From Hyphomicrobium sp. (GTDB lineage Bacteria > Pseudomonadota > Alphaproteobacteria > Rhizobiales > Hyphomicrobiaceae), in contig PEQZ01000010.1 of assembly GCA_002928395.1 (NCBI GenBank), positions 1-42,314 on the forward strand: a stretch of DNA of 42,314 nt, read 5' to 3'. The position numbers and the translations under genes were made by a program. The notes under the pieces are model-generated. The model saw only the letters and a program-made list of their open reading frames with translations, made no database searches and had not been told where the DNA came from. Shown here piece by piece: positions 1 to 8,371 of this stretch; the first letter of the stretch is position 1, and each line of letters opens with the position of its first letter.

Positions 1-445
1 CAGAAAAGCGAGAACTCGCCTCTCCCCATCGCGCTGTAAGCGCGTCTCCGACGCGACGGGAGAGGTCGGCGCGGCCGAACCAGTCGAAACAAAGCACATA
101 ATCAAGTTCCGCGCCGGGTGAGGGGGGACTTGGCGGACCCTCGGGAAATGAGAAGACCCCCTCACGTCGTGCTGAAAGCGCGCCTTCGGCATGCTCTCCC
201 CAAGGGGAAGGGAAACCGTGTCGCCCTCGGGTTACGGAGTGAAAATTGACAGCAAAATCATCGCTGAAACCACGGCCGTTCGCAACTGAACCGGACACGC
301 CTCGTCATGTGTGGACGGCACCCAAAACGTAAGCCGACAGAACTTCGTCAAAGCCCTTGCATCCCGGGTGCCGTCGACACGCGACATTTGGGTTGACGGA
401 CTTTGGATAAGTGAACGTTTGCCCGCCCGAATTCAGGAACTCGCC
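1..445. other. Gene-free GC-rich repeat-laden region
   Basis: No reading frame here looks like a protein. The stretch holds several inverted repeats of the kind that fill intergenic spaces in high-GC alphaproteobacteria: CCTCTCCC (19-26) with GGGAGAGG (58-65), and GTGAGGGGG (118-126) with CCCCCTCAC (157-165). A C-rich/G-rich block follows around 200-220. A further 14-bp stem is listed separately. The 5' end is cut by the window edge, so an upstream gene may end just outside it. Confidence 0.6.
310..379. repeat. Long inverted repeat upstream of the nitroreductase/MarR operon
   Basis: TGTGGACGGCACCC (310-323) pairs with GGGTGCCGTCGACA (366-379) at 13 of 14 positions across a 42-nt loop. It lies about 70 bp upstream of the TTGACA box of the next operon. 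No T-run follows on either strand, so it is not a typical intrinsic terminator. It may belong to the mosaic repeats that fill this region. Confidence 0.5.
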
Positions 446-485
446 TTGACAAGTACGCTATCTAACTAAATAGTTAGATAGCGTA
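446..485 (+). promoter_or_regulatory. Promoter overlapped by a perfect 32-bp palindromic operator (probable MarR site)
   Basis: A consensus TTGACA -35 box lies at 446-451. Directly after it is a perfect palindrome with 15-nt arms, TACGCTATCTAACTA (454-468) and its exact reverse complement (471-485), separated by AA. The -10 region must fall inside the palindrome at normal spacing. The site ends 16 bp before the likely start codon of the first gene of a two-gene operon whose second gene encodes a MarR regulator. MarR dimers bind palindromes of this kind, so repression by promoter occlusion, with autoregulation, is the simplest reading. Binding is inferred, not shown. Confidence 0.8.
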
Positions 486-501
486 TCACATGGAGGTCAT
501 G

Positions 502-1659
502 ATGGGTCTTTCGCGACGCACGGTCGTTCGCGCCATTGGCGGAACTGGGTTGGCACTGGTCGGCGCCGGCGGGCTGTTTGCCGTTACGCGGACGCCGGAA
601 CGGGCACTGGCACCGTGGGCGGCAATCGAGGACCCGCCCCCAGCCGATGTCCGGCTCGATGCCTTTCGCCATGCGATCCTGGCGCCCAACCCGCATAACC
701 GGCAGCCGTGGCTGATCAAGCTCGTGGGCGTGGATGAGGCCTTGATTTTCTGCGACCTCGAGCGGCGCCTGCCCGAAACCGACCCGTTCGACCGGCAGAT
801 CCTGATCGGCTTCGGCTGCTTCCTCGAACTGGCCCGCATCGCGGCGGCCGAGCGCGGTTTCAAGATGGACATATCTGCTTTTCCGGACGGCCTGCCGGCT
901 GAACGGCTGGATCGGCGGCCGATCGCAAGACTGCGCTTCGTAGCCAATCCGTCGACGACGGCCGATCCGCTGTTCGGCTACATTCCCGTCCGGCGATCGA
1001 GCAAGCAACCATTCGACACGACGCGCCCGGTCGAGGATCGCATCCTGGCATCGCTGGTCTCGCTCAGTTCGTCCGCGGCACGGATTGCGACGACCGCCGA
1101 TGCCGCTCTGGTCGAGACACTGCGCACGGTGACCTGGGATGCCTGGATGATCGAATTGAACACGGCGCGAACGTGGCAGGAAACCGTCGATCTGATGCGC
1201 ATCGGGCGGTCCGAGATCGAAGCGAACCCCGATGGTGTTTCGATCGGCGGCCCGATTCTCGAAGCAATGGCGCTGGCCGGCCAGTTCTCCCGCGAACAAA
1301 GCGCCCGGCCGGGAACGGCGGCGCACAACGGGTCCATATCGCGCTACCGCCCGATCATGGCGACCGGGATGGCCTACGCCTGGATTACGACGGAGGGGAA
1401 CGCCCGCACCGACCAACTGGCCGTGGGACAGACCTTTGTCCGCATGAACCTCGATGCGGCGCGGAAGGGCCTAGGATTCCACCCGATCAGCCAGGCTCTG
1501 CAGGAATTCAAGGAGATGGAGCCTGCCTATCGCAAGATCACCGGAGCACTCGGCGCGCGACCGGGGCAACGGGTCCAGATGCTGGCGCGACTCGGATATG
1601 GTAGTCTTCCGGGCCGGACGCCGCGGTGGCCGCTACGGAGCAAAATCCTGGGAGCCTGA
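502..1659 (+). CDS. Tat-exported nitroreductase-like / Acg-family FMN-binding oxidoreductase
   Basis: About 385 residues. The N-terminus carries a twin-arginine signal (LSRRTVVRAIGG followed by a Gly/Ala/Leu-rich hydrophobic stretch), so the protein is probably exported folded with its cofactor. The mature part resembles the Acg/nitroreductase fold: the stretch HAILAPNPHNRQPW is the typical N-terminal flavin-binding region, and a conserved GLGFHPISQALQE segment follows near the C-terminus. Substrate unknown; family members act on nitro or quinone-like compounds or bind flavin without a known reaction. The ORF track begins at 490, but GGAGG at 492-496 is spaced correctly for ATG 502 and overlaps the earlier ATGs, so 502 is preferred. 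The stop overlaps the next gene's start (TGATG), which suggests translational coupling with the MarR gene. Confidence 0.75.
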   Translation: MGLSRRTVVRAIGGTGLALVGAGGLFAVTRTPERALAPWAAIEDPPPADVRLDAFRHAILAPNPHNRQPWLIKLVGVDEALIFCDLERRLPETDPFDRQILIGFGCFLELARIAAAERGFKMDISAFPDGLPAERLDRRPIARLRFVANPSTTADPLFGYIPVRRSSKQPFDTTRPVEDRILASLVSLSSSAARIATTADAALVETLRTVTWDAWMIELNTARTWQETVDLMRIGRSEIEANPDGVSIGGPILEAMALAGQFSREQSARPGTAAHNGSISRYRPIMATGMAYAWITTEGNARTDQLAVGQTFVRMNLDAARKGLGFHPISQALQEFKEMEPAYRKITGALGARPGQRVQMLARLGYGSLPGRTPRWPLRSKILGA

Positions 1660-2102
1660 TGTCAGACCCGATCGCCTTCCGCATCATGAACGAGATCGGG
1701 ATCATCGATCAACTCGGCACCACACTGTTCGAACGGGCGATGCCGCATGATCTGACGCTGCCGCAATTCATCGTGCTCAATCACTTCGTAAGGCTCGGCT
1801 GCGAGCGTACCCCGGTCGAACTCGCCGATGCCATACAGGTGACGAAGGCGACGATGACCAGTACATTGCAACGGCTTGAATCCAAAGGCTTCGTTTCGTC
1901 CAAGCCGGACCCCGACGACGGACGGTCGAAGCGGATCGCCATCACGGCGGCAGGGCGCGAGGCGCGCGATCAATCAATCGAAGCCATCGCGCAAGATCTC
2001 GCCGCGATAGAAGAGGCGGTCGGACGGGGGCCGCTGACCGCGGTGCTGCCGATTCTTTCCAATCTCCGCAACTTTCTGGACAAGCGCCGCGGCGAAAAAT
2101 GA
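1659..2102 (+). CDS. MarR-family transcriptional regulator
   Basis: A 147-residue winged-helix protein of normal MarR length. The recognition region VELADAIQVTKATMTSTLQRLESKGFV and the wing DPDDGRSKRIAIT are canonical, flanked by dimerisation helices. The ORF track starts earlier at 1626, but ATG 1659 overlaps the TGA of the preceding gene and has GGGAG just upstream, so it is the likely start. Being second in an operon preceded by a perfect palindrome, it probably controls its own operon in response to a small aromatic or oxidising ligand. The ligand cannot be read from the sequence; the protein has no cysteine that would suggest OhrR-type peroxide sensing. Confidence 0.88.
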   Translation: MSDPIAFRIMNEIGIIDQLGTTLFERAMPHDLTLPQFIVLNHFVRLGCERTPVELADAIQVTKATMTSTLQRLESKGFVSSKPDPDDGRSKRIAITAAGREARDQSIEAIAQDLAAIEEAVGRGPLTAVLPILSNLRNFLDKRRGEK

Positions 2103-2340
2103 CGCGGCGGAGAATCGCCCTGCGGACACTCGCGCCGATCCGCCTCGCCCGGGCAGACCGATGATGCAGCCGGATGACGATGATGTTTGCCGAAATGAAC
2201 GTGGCGCACGAGATACAGTTGCAACTATTGCGCTGTTTTCGAGCCGTTTCACAGGCAAAAGTGCCTTGACGCTAAGATGACCGATGCATGACAGTTATCG
2301 CACTAATCGAACAAAGTTTCGAGTCCGGGGGGAATCGTCA

Positions 2341-4299
2341 ATGAGGACGTCGTTCACGCTGGCGGCATGTGCGCTGGCATTGTCAGGCGGGTTGGTTCGC
2401 GCCGAAGAATTCCGCATCGACCGCTTCTTCGTCATAGGCGACAGTTTGAGCGATGCCGGCGCCTACAGCCAAGGCGTGCCGGTGGTCAGCGGCCTGCCGA
2501 ACGGTATCCCCTACCGGTTCACGACGAATGCGCTGAATGGCTCGTCGCTGGTATGGTCGCAGCACTTGGCCGCCGCGCTCGGGCTGCCGCCGCAGGGGCC
2601 GGACGTGCTGCAGGGTGTTCCGGCGTTAGGCATTCCGACGGTCAACGTCAACGGCGGCAACTACGCCGAGGGCGGAGCGCGCGTCAACGACCAGCCCGGC
2701 GTGATCGGCGGGCTGACACCGGCGCTCGGCTTCACGACGCTGCCCGGCACGACCCAGATCGATCGTCTGCTGGCCGACAGCCCGACCTTCAGCGGCAGCG
2801 ATCTCATCGCCGTCTGGCTCGGCTCCAACGACGTCTTCACACAGTTGGGCGGACTTGGCTTCGGCCTGCCCCCCGCGGTCGCCACGGCGAACCTCCAGAC
2901 GGCGGCCAACCAGCTCGTCGCTCAGATCGATCGCCTGAGTGCGGCCGGCGCCAAGAACATCATCGTTGTCACGGTGCCCGACATCGGCACCACGCCGTTC
3001 GGCCGCAGCCAAGCCGACGGCGGAGCAACGTTGACGGCGCTCACCAATACGTTCAATGCGGAATTGCTGGCCGGCCTTAGAGGTCGTTCTGCAGTGGTCG
3101 TCGACTCGGGCAAACTTTTGGCCGCCATCCAGGGCGACCCCGCCCGCTACGGCTTCACGGCGCCGAACGCGGCGACTGTTCCTGCCTGCGCCAATCCGTC
3201 GGGCAGCCTGTTTTGCATCCAGGGGATCAACGCATCGCCCGACAGCGAACTGCGCGTATTCGCCGATGGCGTACACCCGACCGCTGCCGCGCAGGCGCTG
3301 TTCGGTCAGGCGGGCTTCGCCGGTCTGCAGGCGGGTGCGCAGACGGGCACCATTGCCGTGGCTGCGCTGTCCGCCGTGCGCCAGCAGGCGATCGGGCTCG
3401 AGAGCCGCTTGAACCCGACCGCATTCGGCCACACCGACGAGGATGGCAAGAGCGGGCGGCGGCCGGTCGGTCACGTCGAGAAGTTCGGCTCCATCGAAGG
3501 CGGCTATTACGAGGCCAGCGCAGAGCAGGTGCGGCCTGGCATTACGGCCTACACCGAGGTCATCAAGGCCGGCTCCGACATCATTGTCGCCCCTAACGCG
3601 CTCGTCGGTGCAGGCGTCAGCCTCGACCATGGACAGCTCGAGTTCGCGGGTGATCGCGGCGGCTTCGACAGCCGGCTGTACATCGGCGCGGTCTACGGCA
3701 CGCTTGCCTTGACGCCCGGTTTCTACATCAACGCATCGGGCGCAGCCGGCTACATCGACCTCTACGACGTCGAGCGATCGTTCGCTCTCGGGCCTGCGCG
3801 GGAGTCCTACTCGGCAAGCTCGGACGGCTATTATGTGTCGGCGCGCATCGGCACGGGCATTCTGGGCCGGTTCGGGAACTGGGTCGTCAATCCGGCCGCG
3901 TCCATCACCCACGAACGCGTCAAGATCAACGGCTTCACGGAAAGCGCCGGCGCGGCAAGCCTCGCCTTCGGCGACCAGGAATTCTTCGTGACACGCCTCT
4001 CCGGCAGCGTCACCACGACCTATGTGCCTGATGACGCACTGGCTTGGCGTGGATCACTGCGCGTCTCGGTCGAGCACGACCTCGAGGACGCCAATCTGAC
4101 GATACAGTTGGGCCCGACGTCGAACAATCTCGGCTTCGTCACGGCACCGCGGCCGGACAGCACATTCGGCTTTGTATCGGGCCAGTTGATCAAGCCGCTG
4201 CCGGGAGATGCCGCGTTCATCGTCTCCGGTTCGGGCGTGGTCGGCTTCCAGGGCCAGCAGGGCTACACCGGCACGTTGACCTACAAGAAGTCCTTCTGA
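2341..4299 (+). CDS. Autotransporter with GDSL esterase/lipase passenger
   Basis: 652 residues. A Sec signal peptide (MRTSFTLAACALALSGGLVRA) is followed by a GDSL/SGNH hydrolase passenger: block I FVIGDSLSD with nucleophile Ser35, block III WLGSNDVF, and block V FADGVHPT with the catalytic Asp/His. The last roughly 270 residues are rich in alternating beta-strands and end in an aromatic residue (YKKSF), as expected of an outer-membrane autotransporter beta-barrel. The enzyme is therefore probably displayed on the cell surface and hydrolyses ester bonds in lipids, as EstA/EstP-type proteins do. ATG 2341 is preferred over the track start at 2284 because it begins the signal peptide and follows a G-rich ribosome-binding stretch. 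It stands alone, convergent with aspS. Confidence 0.87.
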   Translation: MRTSFTLAACALALSGGLVRAEEFRIDRFFVIGDSLSDAGAYSQGVPVVSGLPNGIPYRFTTNALNGSSLVWSQHLAAALGLPPQGPDVLQGVPALGIPTVNVNGGNYAEGGARVNDQPGVIGGLTPALGFTTLPGTTQIDRLLADSPTFSGSDLIAVWLGSNDVFTQLGGLGFGLPPAVATANLQTAANQLVAQIDRLSAAGAKNIIVVTVPDIGTTPFGRSQADGGATLTALTNTFNAELLAGLRGRSAVVVDSGKLLAAIQGDPARYGFTAPNAATVPACANPSGSLFCIQGINASPDSELRVFADGVHPTAAAQALFGQAGFAGLQAGAQTGTIAVAALSAVRQQAIGLESRLNPTAFGHTDEDGKSGRRPVGHVEKFGSIEGGYYEASAEQVRPGITAYTEVIKAGSDIIVAPNALVGAGVSLDHGQLEFAGDRGGFDSRLYIGAVYGTLALTPGFYINASGAAGYIDLYDVERSFALGPARESYSASSDGYYVSARIGTGILGRFGNWVVNPAASITHERVKINGFTESAGAASLAFGDQEFFVTRLSGSVTTTYVPDDALAWRGSLRVSVEHDLEDANLTIQLGPTSNNLGFVTAPRPDSTFGFVSGQLIKPLPGDAAFIVSGSGVVGFQGQQGYTGTLTYKKSF

Positions 4300-4402
4300 C
4301 CATCGGGCACGGCGCTGGTAGCGCCGCGCCTCACGGCCAGAGGGATCAGATCACGCCTTATTCCTCGGCGCGCTCGTTTTTGCCCGCCTCCGGCAGGGGT
4401 TG

Positions 4403-6248
4403 TTACTTGCCCGCCTCCGGCGTGACGATCCGGACGGAGAGTTCGCGCAGTTGCTTGATGCCGACCTCGGAGGGGGCGCCCATCAACAGGTCGTTGGCCT
4501 GCTGGTTCATGGGGAACAGCGAGATCTCGCGCAGGTTCTTCGCGCCCACGATGAGCATCACCACGCGATCGACGCCGGCCGCCATGCCGCCGTGCGGCGG
4601 CGCGCCGTACTGGAACGCGCGGTACATGCCGCCGAAGCGCGCCTCCACGTCGGCCTGGGTGAGGCCGGTGATCTCGAACGCCTTGACCATGGTCTCGGGG
4701 CGGTGGTTGCGCACCGAGCCCGACGCGATCTCGAAGCCGTTGCAGACGATGTCGTATTGGTTGGCCTTGAGAGACAACAGCGCGTCGCGGCCGTCCTTCT
4801 CGGCGGCTTCGAGCGCCTCGCGGCCGCCCTTCGGCATCGAGAACGGGTTGTGGGAGAAGTCGATCTTCTTGTCGTCCTCGTTCCACTCGTAGAACGGGAA
4901 ATCGACGATCCAGGCGAGCGCGTACTGGTCTTCCTTCACGAGCTTCAATTCGTGGCCGACCCTGTCACGCGCGAGGCCCGCGAACTTGTAGAACTTCGCG
5001 GGGTCGCCGGCGGTGAAGAAACAGGCGTCGCCGGTCTCGAGGTCGAGCTGCTTCTGGATGGCGGATGCGCGTTCGGCACCGATATTCTTGGCGACCGGGC
5101 CGGCACCTGCCGCGCCTTCCTCCTCACGCCAGAACACGTAGCCGAGACCCGGCTGGCCCTCGCCCTGAGCCCAGCTGTTCATGCGGTCGCAGAAGGCGCG
5201 GCTGCCGCCGGTCGGCGCGGGGATGGCCCACACGCGCACCTTGGGGTCCTTGGCGATCATGCCGGCGAACACCTTGAAGCCGGAGTCCCGGAAGTGCTCG
5301 GTCACGTCCTGCATGACAATGGGGTTGCGGAGGTCGGGTTTGTCGGAGCCGTATTTGGCGATGGCCTCGTCGTAGGGGATGCGCGGCCAGCCCTTGGTCA
5401 CACCTTTGCCGTCAGCGAACTCCTCGAAGATGCCGGTGATGACCGGCTCCATGGTCTGGAAGATGTCCTCCTGCTCGACGAAGCTCATCTCGAGGTCGAG
5501 CTGGTAGAACTCGCCGGGCAGACGGTCGGCGCGCGGGTCCTCGTCGCGGAAGCAGGGCGCGATCTGGAAATAGCGGTCGAAACCCGAGACCATCAACAGC
5601 TGCTTGTACTGCTGCGGCGCCTGAGGGAGGGCGTAGAACTTGCCGGGATGGATGCGCGACGGCACCAGGAAGTCGCGCGCGCCCTCGGGCGAGGAGGCTG
5701 TGAGGATGGGTGTCGAGAACTCGAAGAACCCGGCCTCGTTCATGCGGCGGCGCATGGAGGAAATGACCGCAAGCCGCGTCATGATGTTCGTGCAGGGTCT
5801 CGCGGCGGAGATCGAGGAAGCGGTAGGTGAGGCGCAGATCCTCGGGGTAATCCGGCTCGCCGAAGACGGGGATCGGCAGCTCTTTCGCTTCCGAAAGAAC
5901 CTCGATCTCGGACACGGTCAACTCGATCTCGCCGGTGGCGAGGCTCAAGTTGTCCGTCGTTTCACCCTGCTTGTCCTTGTTGGTGCTGAGCGGCCGCTTT
6001 GCCACCACGCCGTCGACGCGCACTACCCATTCCGATCGCAAACGCTCGGCGGTCTTGAAGGCGGGCGACGTCGGATTGGCGACGATCTGAGTGATCCCAT
6101 AGTGGTCGCGCAAATCGATGAACAGCACGCCACCCAGATCGCGCACGCGGTGCACCCAGCCGGAGAGGCGAACGGTCTCGCCCGCATGGGTTTTTCGCAA
6201 GTCTCCGCAGGTGTGCGAGCGGTATCGATGCAATGTCGCCGCGGCCAT
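4403..6248 (-). CDS. aspS: Aspartyl-tRNA synthetase, reading frame interrupted by an indel near 5789
   Basis: Charges tRNA-Asp (and possibly tRNA-Asn, if non-discriminating) in the cytoplasm. The upstream frame (start ATG at 6248, preceded by GAGGA) encodes the OB-fold anticodon domain ([26 protein letters not shown]) up to DLRRETLH. The class II catalytic core then continues in another frame from [11 protein letters not shown] to the stop at 4403, with the motif 2 region [16 protein letters not shown] and motif 3 [12 protein letters not shown]. Inserting two bases after CTGCAC restores LH-x-NIM, the family sequence, so a 2-nt loss is the simplest explanation. The restored length is about 615 residues, close to the family norm. 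AspRS is normally essential, so sequencing/assembly error, frameshift tolerance or a second copy elsewhere must be considered. A duplicated PEAGK-coding unit lies just past the stop. Confidence 0.85.
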
Positions 6249-6534
6249 GGCCGATCCTCGTCCAGAACTGTTGGAATGAACGCGGAAAAGCGCATGTGGC
6301 CCCTTGAATGTCAAGGCATCGGGACGGGCCGGAACAACGACTGGGCGGCAAGGAATACGGCTGACCAATTGGACGGCGCAAGAGCGATCATGCCGCCCCC
6401 CGTCGTGCGCTCGGCATCGCAGAGACGCGGCCAAGGCGCACGAACAGATCGAAATCCCGTTTTTTCGAACTGACGCACAGCCAAATCAATTGGCGAGTTG
6501 CAAGTCTGAGCCTATTCGTTATACCCCCAGTTCT

Positions 6535-7692
6535 ATGCGCGTCATAACTTCGACACAAGAACTCGAAATGGCCTGCCGCGAGTTCGCGGCCTCGCCTTAC
6601 GTGGCTGTCGACACGGAGTTCATGCGTGAGCAGACGTTCTGGCCGCAGCTGTGCCTGGTGCAACTGGCCGGACCGACGGCGGAGGCCATCGTCGACCCGA
6701 TGGCCAAGGGCATCGACCTCGCGCCGTTCTGGGCGCTGATGGGCGACACGCGCGCGGTGAAGGTGTTCCACGCCGCCCGCCAGGATATCGAGATCGTCTA
6801 TACGGAAGCCGGCATCATGCCGGCGCCGGTATTCGACACGCAGGTCGCGGCCATGGTTTGCGGCTTCGGCGAGAGCGTGAGCTACGTCAACCTGGTCAAG
6901 AAAGTAACGGGTGAGGACCTGGACAAGTCGTCGCGCTTCACCGATTGGAGCCGACGGCCGCTGAGCGAAAAACAACTCGTCTATGCTTTGGGTGACGTAA
7001 CCCACTTGTGCAAGATCTACGAGTTCCTGAAGGCGGAGCTCGAAAAATCCGGCCGCGCCGCCTGGCTCGACGAGGACATGGCCGAGCTGACCGATCCCAA
7101 CACCTACGAGACCCATCCCGACGATGCCTGGCAGCGCCTGAAACTGAGGGCGAAGAACCGCAAATCGCTGGCGGTCCTGATGGAGCTGGCCGCCTGGCGG
7201 GAGCGGCTGGCGCAGGCGCAGAACGTGCCGCGCGGGCGCATTCTTCGGGACGAGGCGCTCTACGATCTCTCCAATCAGATGCCGTCGAGCACGGAGCAAC
7301 TGGGCGAACTGCGCACGTTGAGCGAGGGCTTCGCACGATCGGCACGGGCGCGCGACATCGTGGAAGCGGTGAAGCGGGGGCTCGAGCGTGATCCGAAAAC
7401 GGTGCCGCCGATCAATCACGGCAACCAAATGACGGCCGAAGCCAACGCAACGGTCGAGCTGTTGAAGGTGTTGTTGAAGTCGGCGGCCGCGCGCCATCGC
7501 GTAGCCCCGCGGATGATCGCCGACACGTCCGAGCTCGAACGGCTCGCGTCGGAGACCGAGCCCGATGTGCCAGCGATGCGAGGTTGGCGCCGGCAACTGT
7601 TCGGCGAGGACGCACAGCGACTAAAGCGTGGCGAGCTGGCGCTGACGTTGAGCGGCGGCGAGGTCATGGCGATCCCGGCGAAGCGGGGCTAG
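6535..7692 (+). CDS. rnd: Ribonuclease D
   Basis: A 385-residue 3'-5' exoribonuclease that trims tRNA precursors and other structured RNAs. The DEDD exonuclease domain is complete: motif I VAVDTEFMRE, motif II VFHAARQDIEIV, and motif III YALGDVTHL. An HRDC-type helical RNA-binding region follows in the second half (LAAWRERLAQAQNVPRGRILRDEAL). The track start at 6304 adds a proline/charge-rich extension without family character; ATG 6535 begins directly at the conserved N-terminus, although no strong ribosome-binding site precedes it. The gene is divergent from aspS, a neighbourhood common in Hyphomicrobiales. Confidence 0.92.
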   Translation: MRVITSTQELEMACREFAASPYVAVDTEFMREQTFWPQLCLVQLAGPTAEAIVDPMAKGIDLAPFWALMGDTRAVKVFHAARQDIEIVYTEAGIMPAPVFDTQVAAMVCGFGESVSYVNLVKKVTGEDLDKSSRFTDWSRRPLSEKQLVYALGDVTHLCKIYEFLKAELEKSGRAAWLDEDMAELTDPNTYETHPDDAWQRLKLRAKNRKSLAVLMELAAWRERLAQAQNVPRGRILRDEALYDLSNQMPSSTEQLGELRTLSEGFARSARARDIVEAVKRGLERDPKTVPPINHGNQMTAEANATVELLKVLLKSAAARHRVAPRMIADTSELERLASETEPDVPAMRGWRRQLFGEDAQRLKRGELALTLSGGEVMAIPAKRG

Positions 7693-7824
7693 GCGAGGCG
7701 ACGTGCGCGTGTGCGATCGCCACGTTCGAAGCTGGCCTCGAAGCGGACAGATCAGGGTCATAGACCACACGGCTGAGACCCCGGTTGCGGCCAAGGCCGC
7801 TCACTAGAAAAAGAGGTACCGATC

Positions 7825-8352
7825 ATGAGACTTCGTTTGGTTCTGGCCATGTCCGCACTCGCTGTGTCGGCTTTTTCGGTCACAGCGAACGTGGGTTTGG
7901 CCCAGACGCCGCCCGCGGCGGCTCCGGCCGCGCCAGCCGCAGCGGCGCCGGCCGCCAAGGGCAAAGGGGGGCCGCTCGAAGCCTGTCGCGACGACGTCGA
8001 CAAGTTGTGCGCCAGTGCCGAGAAGACACAGGGCTGGCGCGCCAAATGCCTGCGCGAGAATGCGGCTCAGCTCTCCTCCGCATGCAAAAGCGCGGTAGCG
8101 GCCCTGCGTGAGGTTCGCGAGAAGGTGCGCGCCGCCTGCAAGGACGACCTCGCTACACTTTGCAAGACCGAGGATGCCGCCAAGGAAGGCGCTCGCCCGA
8201 TGCAGTGTCTGAGGCAGAACGATGCCAAACTGAGTGCCGGCTGCAAGTCCGCGATGACGGCGGCGTTCTCTGCGGGCGAGGGTGACGGTGAGGCACCGGC
8301 CGCACCAGTAACGGCACCTCCCGCTTCAGGGAGTGCGCCGGCAGCCAAGTGA
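7825..8352 (+). CDS. Secreted cysteine-rich repeat protein
   Basis: 175 residues with a Sec signal peptide (MRLRLVLAMSALAVSAFSV...LAQ), then an Ala/Pro linker and two tandem units. Unit one runs from ACRDDVDKLC to SSACKSAV and unit two from ACKDDLATLC to SAGCKSAM. Each has four cysteines in the same pattern (C-x7-C, then LR-x-N, then C). This looks like the Cys-rich repeat known from the Golgi protein GLG1 and found in many proteobacterial exported proteins, where the function is unknown. The cysteines probably form disulfides in the periplasm. AAAGAGG before ATG 7825 supports the start. The tail is Ala/Pro-rich and probably disordered. Confidence 0.7.
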   Translation: MRLRLVLAMSALAVSAFSVTANVGLAQTPPAAAPAAPAAAAPAAKGKGGPLEACRDDVDKLCASAEKTQGWRAKCLRENAAQLSSACKSAVAALREVREKVRAACKDDLATLCKTEDAAKEGARPMQCLRQNDAKLSAGCKSAMTAAFSAGEGDGEAPAAPVTAPPASGSAPAAK

Positions 8353-8371
8353 GCCCTATGGGCTTACAGCG

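Noticed and set aside
1-445. CRISPR array or tRNA in the first 445 bp
   Set aside because: The repeats are inverted and differ from each other, with no regular spacing; no cloverleaf could be traced.
2626-3912. A 428-codon minus-strand ORF
   Set aside because: Shadow of the autotransporter gene; Arg/Gly/Ala-rich with no motif or ribosome-binding site.
4400-5830. A 476-codon plus-strand ORF over aspS
   Set aside because: It is antisense to the clear AspRS catalytic core, is rich in Ala/Gly/Leu/Arg/His as expected of a shadow frame, and has no family motif.
6388-7596. A 402-codon minus-strand ORF over rnd
   Set aside because: RNase D on the plus strand has all catalytic motifs; the antisense frame has none.
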